NCBI GenBank assembly: GCA_900548775.1 | Contig: URLM01000059.1 | Span: 1 to 10,376 of the forward strand | DNA length: 10,376 nt | Reading direction: 5' to 3' | Source: an uncultured Olsenella sp. | GTDB taxonomy: Bacteria; Actinomycetota; Coriobacteriia; Coriobacteriales; Atopobiaceae | In this document: one piece after another, positions 1 to 6,143 of the stretch | How positions within the stretch are numbered: the first letter of the stretch is position 1 | How the letters are laid out: every line of letters begins with the position of its first letter | Notes under the pieces: generated by a model | Told to the model about the DNA's origin: nothing | Seen by the model: the letters and a program-made list of their open reading frames with translations, nothing else | The model's database searches: none | Translations under genes and position numbers: made by a program

Positions 1-2900
1 ATCTCGAGGTCGCGCATCGCAATGCGCATGCCGCTACCCAGGTCCTGGTACTCGTTGATGGCGGTGAGACGGTCGGTAGCCTCGGGCGTGAGCGGCTGCG
101 ACGCCGGGAACATGAAGTACGCGTACGCCTGCGTGCGCCCACGCCCAACGCGGCCCTTGAGCTGGTAGAGCTGCGCCAGGCCAAGGCGCTGCGAGTCCTC
201 GATGATGAGCGTGTTGGTGCGCGGGTTGTCGATGCCGCTCTCGATGATGGTGGTGGCCACCAGGATGTCGATTTCGTGCTCCTGGAAGCGCAGCATCACG
301 TCCTCGACCTCTCGGGCGCTCATCTTGCCGTGCGCCACGCCCACGCGCGCCTCGGGCGCGGCCTCCATCACGCGGGCAACGGCGTCGTCGATGGTCGTCA
401 CGCGGTTGCTCACGTAGTAGACCTGCCCCTTGCGCTCCAGCTCGTTGCGGATGGCGGCCGAGACCAGATCGGGGTCCCACTCCCCCACGTGCACCTTGAC
501 GGGCAGGCGCCCCGGCGGCGGCGTCATGATGAGGCTCATGTCGCGCACGCCGCTCATGGCCATCTGCATGGTGCGCGGGATGGGCGTGGCCGAGAGCGTG
601 AGGACGTCGACCTGCTCGCGCATGTTCTTGAGCTGCTCCTTGTGCTGCACGCCAAAGCGCTGCTCCTCGTCGATGATAACGAGCCCCAGGTCATGGGGGT
701 TGACGTCTGCCGAGAGGAGCCGGTGCGTGCCAATGAGCACGTTCACCGTACCCGCGGCAAAGCCCTCGAGCGCCTGCCTCTGCTGGGCGGGCGTCACAAA
801 GCGCGAGAGCACGCGAACGTCCAGGTCGAAGGGCGAGAAGCGCGAGAAGAACGTCTCGAAGTGCTGCTCGGCAAGGATGGTCGTGGGGCACAGCACCATG
901 ACCTGCTTGCCGTCCTGGCAGCACTTGAACGCCGCGCGCAGGGCGACCTCGGTCTTGCCGAAGCCCACGTCGCCGCAGAGCAGCCGGTCCATGGGCTTTC
1001 TCGCCTCCATGTCGGCCTTGATGTCGGCCACGGCCGCAGCCTGGTCGGGCGTGAGCTCGTAGGGGAAGCTCGACTCCATGTCCAGCTGGGCAGGCGTGTC
1101 TGGCGAGAAGGCATAGCCCGTCACCGACGCACGGCGGGTGTAGAGGTCCACCAGGTCAAACGCGAGCTTCTTGGCGGAGCGCCTGGCCTTGCCCGTGGCG
1201 CGAGACCAGTCGGCCGTATTGAGGCGCGTGAGGCGCGGGGAGGAGCCGTCGGGCCCCACGTAGCGCGTGATGCGGTCGACCTGCTCGAGAGGAACAAAGA
1301 GCTTGTCGCCGCCGGCGTACTCCAGCAGGAAGTAGTCGCGCATGCGCCCGGCGACCTCCTGGCGCACGATCTGCGAGAAGAGCGCGATGCCGTGCGTGGC
1401 GTGGACGACGTAATCGCCGGGCTTGAACGGGAAGGTCACGCTCGTGGGGTCCACGCGCTTGGCGCGACGCCGGTTGCGAGCCGTGCGCGGCGTGAGGTCA
1501 GAGATCGAGAGCACACCCAGGTGGGCCGAGGGCACCACGATGCCCGCAGGCACCGGCGCGTCCGTGAAGGTCACCGAGCCGCGGCTCAGGGGCTTAGCCG
1601 TGCTGTTGGCGTCTGCGGAGGTCACGGGGACGGCATTCTCGACCGAGGATCCCAGCGACTCCGCAAAGGGGATGTGCTCGTCGTTCAGCCGCAGCTCGAG
1701 CGACTCTCGGGCACCGCGGTCCGGCGCGGCAAAGACCACGCAGGAGTTGTCGTTCACGAGCTGGCGCACGACCCCTATGAGCTTGTTGTCCGCACCCGCG
1801 ACGTTGGGCTGGCGCACCTTGAGCTCCGCCGTCACCGAACCGCCCACGCGGAGGATGGACGAGAGGGAGAGGCGCTGCTGACGCCCAAAGTCCATCTCGC
1901 GCGGGCTGGTGTAGAGCCCGTCGGTGGAGACGCGGGCCGAAGAGGCCGAGGCGGAGATGTCGTCCATGGCGCGCTGACAGTCATCGAAGAGAGCGCGCGG
2001 CTCGGCGAGGACCACGAGGGCGTCCTTGGAGATGTGCTCGATGGGACTGGCCGTGCCACCGTAGAGTGCCGGGAGGTACTTCTCGAGCGAGGGCTGCGCG
2101 GCACCCGACCGAATTGCCTCGAGGTCGGCCGCGACCTTGGCGTCGTTCTGCGCACGGTTGTAGAGCGCCCTCTCGGCGCGTGCGATGGCCTCGTGGGTTA
2201 AGGCCATCTCGCGGCAGGGCACCACCTCTACGGAGTCCAGCTCGCCGATGGTCTGGCCGGTCGAGGGAACCATGCGGCGCACGCGATCGATCTCGTCGCC
2301 AAAGAACTCGATGCGCACCGGAGAGGTTGCCTGCGCGGGGAAGACGTCGACCGTGTCCCCGTGCACGTGGAAGGCCCCGGGGGCGGCCACGTCCTCGGCG
2401 TCGCCCACGTCTGTGTAGCCCATGCCCACCAGCAGCGGCGCCACGTCCTCAAAGGGGACCTCGTCGCCAACGGAGAAGGAGCTCGAGGCAAAGTAGCCCG
2501 AGCCCGCCGGCGGCACGCGGCGCAGAAGCGCCGGCGCCGAGGCCACCACGACGCACTTCTCGCCCGCGGAAAGACGGGCGATCGAGCGGCAGCGCGTGCC
2601 GATCACGGCATCGTCGGGCGCGACGTCAGCCCAGGGATGGTCGCGACGCAGGGGGTAGCGCGCGACCACGTCCTGCCCGAGCCAGGCGGCCAGCGCCCTC
2701 GCGGTGCGGTCCGCCGCCTCCTCGCCCGAGACCACGACCAGGCACGGACGCGGATCGCGCGCCCAGAGGGCGGCGATGACCAGCGGTCGGGCGCTCTGGC
2801 CCACCGCAAGGGAGGCGTCGTTGCCGGCGCCAAGCTCATGGAGAAGCGGCATGAGCTCCGGCGCGGAGAGCAGCTGGCGAGAGACCCTGTTGATGAACAT
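1..2900 (-). CDS. mfd: Transcription-repair coupling factor Mfd (C-terminus beyond window)
   Basis: Mfd is a DNA translocase that pushes stalled RNA polymerase off damaged DNA and recruits UvrA for nucleotide excision repair. The visible 966 codons start at ATG 2900-2898, with AAGGAG at 2914-2909 eight bases upstream. Domains in order: UvrB-like D1/D2 region (about 1-330), a variable linker, an RNA polymerase interaction domain near 490-560 (GDYVVHATHGI, then LFVPLEQVDRI), and a RecG-like SF2 motor. Motor motifs are Walker A GDVGFGKT at 643-650, DEEQ box at 744-747, and QLYQLKGRVGRG near 905-920. The frame is still open at position 3, ending in AMRDLE, where homologues continue with IRGAG. 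Full Mfd is about 1150 residues, so roughly 180-200 are missing, including the UvrA-masking D7 domain. All visible motor motifs look intact. The gene is separated by 223 bases from the transporter upstream and probably has its own promoter. Identification is secure. Confidence 0.98.
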   Translation of the reverse strand, partial: MFINRVSRQLLSAPELMPLLHELGAGNDASLAVGQSARPLVIAALWARDPRPCLVVVSGEEAADRTARALAAWLGQDVVARYPLRRDHPWADVAPDDAVIGTRCRSIARLSAGEKCVVVASAPALLRRVPPAGSGYFASSSFSVGDEVPFEDVAPLLVGMGYTDVGDAEDVAAPGAFHVHGDTVDVFPAQATSPVRIEFFGDEIDRVRRMVPSTGQTIGELDSVEVVPCREMALTHEAIARAERALYNRAQNDAKVAADLEAIRSGAAQPSLEKYLPALYGGTASPIEHISKDALVVLAEPRALFDDCQRAMDDISASASSARVSTDGLYTSPREMDFGRQQRLSLSSILRVGGSVTAELKVRQPNVAGADNKLIGVVRQLVNDNSCVVFAAPDRGARESLELRLNDEHIPFAESLGSSVENAVPVTSADANSTAKPLSRGSVTFTDAPVPAGIVVPSAHLGVLSISDLTPRTARNRRRAKRVDPTSVTFPFKPGDYVVHATHGIALFSQIVRQEVAGRMRDYFLLEYAGGDKLFVPLEQVDRITRYVGPDGSSPRLTRLNTADWSRATGKARRSAKKLAFDLVDLYTRRASVTGYAFSPDTPAQLDMESSFPYELTPDQAAAVADIKADMEARKPMDRLLCGDVGFGKTEVALRAAFKCCQDGKQVMVLCPTTILAEQHFETFFSRFSPFDLDVRVLSRFVTPAQQRQALEGFAAGTVNVLIGTHRLLSADVNPHDLGLVIIDEEQRFGVQHKEQLKNMREQVDVLTLSATPIPRTMQMAMSGVRDMSLIMTPPPGRLPVKVHVGEWDPDLVSAAIRNELERKGQVYYVSNRVTTIDDAVARVMEAAPEARVGVAHGKMSAREVEDVMLRFQEHEIDILVATTIIESGIDNPRTNTLIIEDSQRLGLAQLYQLKGRVGRGRTQAYAYFMFPASQPLTPEATDRLTAINEYQDLGSGMRIAMRDLE

Positions 2901-2969
2901 GGAGGTGGCTCCTTGAGTGACGCATCGCGCGGCGGGCTGGCTGGCACCCTCCCCCGAGCACGCAAAGCG

Positions 2970-2992
2970 GCCCGCACGGCAGGCGTGCGGGC
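2970..2992 (-). terminator. GC-rich hairpin between transporter gene and mfd
   Basis: A perfect 9-bp stem (GCCCGCACG at 2970-2978 against CGTGCGGGC at 2984-2992) encloses a 5-base loop. It lies about 130 bases after the transporter stop and 70 bases before the mfd start. Read on the minus strand it is followed by CGCTTT, a poor U-tract, so any intrinsic termination would be weak. It may end the lic transcript. If the candidate mfd promoter near 3019-3047 is real, the hairpin would instead sit inside the mfd leader. The structure is certain; the function is not. Confidence 0.45.
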
Positions 2993-3018
2993 TCGCATGT
3001 TGGCAGTTTTTCTCAGCG

Positions 3019-3047
3019 ATTGTAGCAGGTGGGGCGGCAGACGCCAC
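3019..3047 (-). promoter_or_regulatory. Candidate mfd promoter
   Basis: On the minus strand, TACAAT (3024-3019) matches five of six bases of the -10 consensus. Seventeen bases upstream is GTGGCG (3047-3042), a weak -35 with three matching bases. Transcription would start near 3012 and give an mfd leader of about 112 bases containing the hairpin at 2970-2992. This is a sequence-match inference only. Confidence 0.3.
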
Positions 3048-3123
3048 GCACCCGTGCGCGCCAACACCTCGACTGCAGATTGGCAGCAGCCGAGAGGGGC
3101 ACGTCACCCTGGTGTACCGGCAC

Positions 3124-4068
3124 CTAGGCAGCCGCCTTCTCGCGGCGCCCGAAGAGTGTCTTCACGTCCGTCGCGGCGGTGATGGCACCAAGGATGATGA
3201 CCACCGCGCACACGACGCCGCGGACGTCGGGCATCGTGCCCAGGAACAGGAGCGAGAAGGGAATCGCCCACGCGGAGTACGTGATGTTGAGCGCCATTGC
3301 GCGCGAGGCCCCAATGGTTGCGATGGCCTTGTAGTAGAGCAGGTACGAGACCGTGCCCGAGAGCGCGGCGAGCGCGATGATGGGCATGGCGTTCGAGGTG
3401 AGTGCCTCAATGGTGCTGGGCCACGCACCAAGGAGCGGGAGGATTACCAGCGCATACGTGAGGGCAGAGGTCGTCTGCCTGATCTGCATGGCGCACTCGT
3501 CGTCCACGCTCGCGTTGCGAAGGCCCCAGTCGATGACGACGGCCTCGGTGCCCCATCCAAAGACGCACACGAGGGCGCCGATGATGCCCATGGCCCAGCT
3601 CCCCGGAACCCCGTCGACGGGAGTCCAGCCCAGGACCGCCACGGCCACCAGGCACGCGGCGAGGCCGGCCCACTGGTAGGGGCGCATGCGCTCCTTGAGG
3701 ACGAAGGTCGCGAGCGCAGCGCCATAAGCGGGGAAGAACGCCGAGATCGCCGCCGTGTACGCAGGGCCAATGTTGTTGATGGCAAGCACGTAGCCCGTCA
3801 TGCCGATGGGGCCGCCGATAAGCGCTGCCCCCGCGACGACCAGCCCGCTCTTGGAGCGCAGCGTACGCCAGGTCTCGCCGAGCTTGCGACGCACGCCCAT
3901 GTAGGCAAAGGCGAAGACCGCCGAGCTTGCGTCATGCAGGAAGGTGCTCGTGAAGGCTGCCAGGGCGATTGCCTGCGGCGTCGCCGCAAAGGCGGGGTTG
4001 GCAAGCGCGATGCCGAGAATTACCGTGTCAAGCGCCCAGGTGAGCGCTGCGCCAAATCCGTAGGGCAT
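3124..4068 (-). CDS. licB: DMT/EamA-family transporter, probable LicB-type choline permease
   Basis: This 314-residue integral membrane protein has about ten hydrophobic helices (roughly 3-25, 34-57, 74-97, 102-123, 133-149, 158-178, 198-215, 228-247, 260-277, 283-299). That is the two-fold EamA repeat typical of the drug/metabolite transporter superfamily. A basic loop after helix 4 (LKERMRPYQW, 124-133) and a basic C-terminus (GRREKAAA) are also typical. The ATG at 4068 is preceded by AAGAAAGGGA (4084-4075) at good spacing. The gene starts 27 bases after the stop of the LicC-LicA fusion, so the two are almost surely co-transcribed. The DMT fold is seen directly. The choline substrate is inferred from the neighbour, because LicB permeases sit beside licA and licC in Haemophilus and pneumococcal lic loci. 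An exporter or another amine substrate cannot be excluded from sequence alone. Confidence 0.72.
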   Translation of the reverse strand: MPYGFGAALTWALDTVILGIALANPAFAATPQAIALAAFTSTFLHDASSAVFAFAYMGVRRKLGETWRTLRSKSGLVVAGAALIGGPIGMTGYVLAINNIGPAYTAAISAFFPAYGAALATFVLKERMRPYQWAGLAACLVAVAVLGWTPVDGVPGSWAMGIIGALVCVFGWGTEAVVIDWGLRNASVDDECAMQIRQTTSALTYALVILPLLGAWPSTIEALTSNAMPIIALAALSGTVSYLLYYKAIATIGASRAMALNITYSAWAIPFSLLFLGTMPDVRGVVCAVVIILGAITAATDVKTLFGRREKAAA

Positions 4069-4095
4069 GATTGGTCCCTTTCTTCTCGAGCCGTG

Positions 4096-5865
4096 CTAGG
4101 CGGCCAGGTGATCGTTTCCCTCGTACCAGGAGAGGACCTTGTCCACGTACGTGACGGCGTAGCTCTTGTAGATGTCGAGCCACTCGCCAACGCCCGCACC
4201 CTCGGCCTCCTTCTCCAGCGCCCAGACATACCAGCACCAGCCGCCCAGCACCACGCGCGCCCAGAAGTGACGGCGCTCCTCGCGCGTTGCCTCGCGGCCA
4301 AAGTAGGCGTCGATGGCGGCGTTTGCCTGCTCCTCGTTGTACTGGGAGCAGATGATGAAGGTCGCGGTGTCGTTGCCCGGGTCGCCCATGCCTGCAAACT
4401 CCCAGTCGATCACGCTCATCGCGTCATCCTCGCCAATGAGGAAGTTGAGCGGCAGGTAGTCGTTGTGGCAGAAGCAGATGGGGAAGCCCTCGTCTGCCGC
4501 ACAGTGGTCGTTCAGGCGCGTGACCTTATCGCGCAGTTCCTCGTAACCAGGGACGTCCACGTCCCCATGACTCTTGAGCAGGCGCTCGTAGCCAAGACCG
4601 TCCTCGTAGAAGTCGAACTTGGCGTCGACCTGCGCGTCCGACTCGTGAAGGGTGCGGGCGAGCGCCATTGCGCGCGAGACCTCGTCCTGGTTGAGGGGGT
4701 CGACGTTTCTCGCGTTGGGCACGAAGCGGGAGACCTTCCAGCCCTCCTCGGCGTCCTCGTAGATGAAGGTGCGGTCTATCCCCAGCTCGTGGGCAACGGT
4801 GTCCGCGTCCTTCTCGGCAGTGCGGTTGATGAACTTCTCGGTGCCAATGCCGGGGTGGCGATAGACGTACTCGTCTGCTCCCACGGCAAAGTGGAACGTG
4901 AGGTTGGTGAGCCCGTTCTTGATGGGATAGAAGTCGTGGAGCTGTGCGCGCTCGCAGCCGAGAACTGCCTGGATGTTCTCGAGGGCGGGGCAATCAACCG
5001 TCGAGAGGAACTCGGGGTCGAACTCCGCCAGCTCGTCCACCGAGTCGAACTCGAGGACCTCGTCTGCCGGATAGCGGCGCAGCTCCATGGGGAGCCGGTC
5101 GAGGTTGTGGGCGAAGATGGCCTCCCAGAGCTCGCCCGCGTGCTTCTCCTCGTAGTCCGCGCCATCCACGATTCCCTTGAGGATGCGCACAAAGGCGTTG
5201 GAGAAGGCCCGGTCATAGTACACGTGGCCGAGCATTGCCCAGGCGTCGTGCCCGCCAACCGTTACGGACGTGATGCGGTCGTCCTCGTCCACGCCCAGGC
5301 ACCACTCGTCTGTGGGGCCATCCATGTAGACCGCGGAGTAGTAGGCGCGATAAACATAGGTCTCGAAGGGGTTCTCGGTGAAGTAGTCGTCCGACGAGCA
5401 GATGTAGGTGTTTTTCAGCTGGTCGCGAACGAGCCAGAGGGTCCAGTTGTTGTTCCTCTCGGCATAGAGGTCGTTCTTCACGAGACGGACGCCGTACTTG
5501 CCTGCGAGGTAGGCAAACTCGTCCGCACGATAGCCAACCACAACCGTGATGTCCGTGATTCCCGCCTCGTGGAGCTGCCGAATCTGCCGCTCGACGAGCA
5601 CCTCGCCGCGCACACGCGTGAGGCCCTTGGGACGCCAGTACGAGATGGGCACGAAGCGCGACGAGAGGCCTGCGGCCATGATGACCGCGTTCTCCACGCG
5701 GTAGGGCTCGAGGGCCTTGCGCCCAAGCTCCGTTATCGACGTCTTGGAGACGAGACCCAGCGTGCGAAGGCCCTCGAGCTCCGGAGACTCCGGAAGTGAG
5801 GCCTCTTCCCCAGAGCCCGTGGCAAGGGACCTGAGGACGTCAAACTCTTTGCGTGTGAGTGCCAT
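4096..5865 (-). CDS. licCA: LicC-LicA fusion: CTP:phosphocholine cytidylyltransferase and choline kinase
   Basis: This cytoplasmic protein of 589 residues should carry out two consecutive steps: choline to phosphocholine (ATP), then phosphocholine to CDP-choline (CTP). Residues 1-57 look like a short winged-helix remnant ending in LGRKALEPYRV. Residues 58-290 are a LicC-type nucleotidyltransferase: AAGLSSRF at 64-71, PKGL with K80, VVVGY near 108-112, and acidic SSDDYF at 157-162. The pneumococcal LicC-like segment FDSVDEL is at 273-279. Residues 300-589 are a LicA-type aminoglycoside-phosphotransferase fold: NGLTNLTF (317-324), PGIGTEKFINR (338-348), Brenner motif HNDYLPLN with D469 and N474, and metal-binding DWE at 487-489. 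ATG 5865 is preceded by AAAGGA (5877-5872) six bases away. In pneumococcus and Haemophilus these are separate proteins. The next gene is the likely choline permease. Choline is favoured over ethanolamine by motif similarity to LicA and LicC, not by proof. Confidence 0.9.
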   Translation of the reverse strand: MALTRKEFDVLRSLATGSGEEASLPESPELEGLRTLGLVSKTSITELGRKALEPYRVENAVIMAAGLSSRFVPISYWRPKGLTRVRGEVLVERQIRQLHEAGITDITVVVGYRADEFAYLAGKYGVRLVKNDLYAERNNNWTLWLVRDQLKNTYICSSDDYFTENPFETYVYRAYYSAVYMDGPTDEWCLGVDEDDRITSVTVGGHDAWAMLGHVYYDRAFSNAFVRILKGIVDGADYEEKHAGELWEAIFAHNLDRLPMELRRYPADEVLEFDSVDELAEFDPEFLSTVDCPALENIQAVLGCERAQLHDFYPIKNGLTNLTFHFAVGADEYVYRHPGIGTEKFINRTAEKDADTVAHELGIDRTFIYEDAEEGWKVSRFVPNARNVDPLNQDEVSRAMALARTLHESDAQVDAKFDFYEDGLGYERLLKSHGDVDVPGYEELRDKVTRLNDHCAADEGFPICFCHNDYLPLNFLIGEDDAMSVIDWEFAGMGDPGNDTATFIICSQYNEEQANAAIDAYFGREATREERRHFWARVVLGGWCWYVWALEKEAEGAGVGEWLDIYKSYAVTYVDKVLSWYEGNDHLAA

Positions 5866-5884
5866 GGCGAATCCTTTGGACTAC

Positions 5885-5913
5885 GGTAAAGTTCAAGTAA
5901 TGGATTCTGTCAA
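5885..5913 (-). promoter_or_regulatory. Candidate promoter of the lic genes
   Basis: On the minus strand a perfect -35 hexamer TTGACA (5913-5908) is followed after 17 bases by TTTACC (5890-5885), a poor -10. This would start transcription near 5878, leaving a very short leader before the AAAGGA site. A competing -10, TATCAT (5918-5913), matches five of six bases but has no good -35 at 17 bases. Either would lie in the A+T-richer stretch next to the dyad sites. Which one is used cannot be decided from sequence. Confidence 0.35.
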
Positions 5914-5915
5914 TG

Positions 5916-5939
5916 ATAACTGAACGCTTACACAGTTAT
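5916..5939. promoter_or_regulatory. Dyad-symmetric site upstream of the lic genes
   Basis: ATAACTG (5916-5922) and CAGTTAT (5933-5939) are perfect inverted 7-mers separated by 10 bases. The site overlaps the candidate -10 TATCAT and lies just upstream of TTGACA, a position suited to a repressor operator. It could also form a weak RNA hairpin. The symmetry is seen; the operator role is inferred. Confidence 0.4.
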
Positions 5940-5950
5940 TAAGAAACTCT

Positions 5951-5962
5951 TCAACTAGTTGA
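5951..5962. promoter_or_regulatory. 12-bp perfect palindrome upstream of the lic genes
   Basis: TCAACTAGTTGA is its own reverse complement and sits 12 bases from the neighbouring dyad site, in the same A+T-richer island of this otherwise GC-rich window. It resembles a small operator. No regulator is encoded in the window apart from the winged-helix remnant on the LicC-LicA protein. A chance palindrome of this length is possible in a gap of this size but not likely. Confidence 0.35.
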
Positions 5963-6053
5963 GAATCTTCGCAGTCTGCCCGCGCAAGCAGGGGTTTCAA
6001 AGCGCGTCGCAGGAGCCACGGCACCGCACAAGGTGACAGGCCAGCAACCAAAT

Positions 6054-6138
6054 TCGAAGAATATCGCCATTTCTTAAACGCCGTTGTCGCCACCTGCGGA
6101 AACGCAGCGGCCGATTAAGAAAGAGCGATATTCTTCGA
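6054..6138. repeat. Long imperfect inverted repeat after the GH13-GH77 gene
   Basis: Two 23-base arms (6055-6077 and 6115-6137) are inverted copies matching at 21 positions, and the flanking pair 6054/6138 also matches. Between them is a smaller hairpin: CTGCG (6094-6098), tetraloop 6099-6102, CGCAG (6103-6107), with GCC/GGC (6089-6091/6109-6111) beneath it. In RNA from the minus strand one arm mismatch becomes a G-U pair, leaving one true mismatch. The element begins 5 bases after the GH13-GH77 stop codon. It may act as a transcript end or 3' stabiliser for the glycogen genes. The arm downstream in transcription is followed by AATTTGG rather than a strong U-tract, so it is not a textbook terminator. 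A small palindromic mobile repeat is the other reading; I see no clear target-site duplication. Confidence 0.8.
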
Positions 6139-6143
6139 GAAGG

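Noticed and set aside
276..2201. A 641-codon open frame on the plus strand inside mfd
   Set aside because: It mirrors the mfd frame, its composition is dominated by Arg, Gly, Ala, Val and His, and no family motif appears. High GC content explains the absence of stops.
2917..5799. A 960-codon open frame on the plus strand opposite the lic genes
   Set aside because: It is exactly antisense to two well-supported genes with recognisable motifs. Its composition is rich in Arg, Val, His and Glu, as expected when GC-rich codons are read backwards, and it has no recognisable domain.
4096..5865. Phase-variable repeat tract in the choline kinase gene, as in Haemophilus licA
   Set aside because: I looked for tandem tetranucleotide or homopolymer runs at the start of the gene and upstream and saw none.
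5893..6093. A 66-codon minus-strand frame in the gap between the fusion gene and the lic gene
   Set aside because: It starts at a GTG without a ribosome site, runs through one arm of the inverted repeat and the dyad sites, and resembles no known small protein.
6054..6138. Inverted repeat as the ends of an insertion sequence
   Set aside because: Only about 37 bases separate the arms, there is no transposase and no clear target duplication, so it can at most be a MITE-like or structural element.
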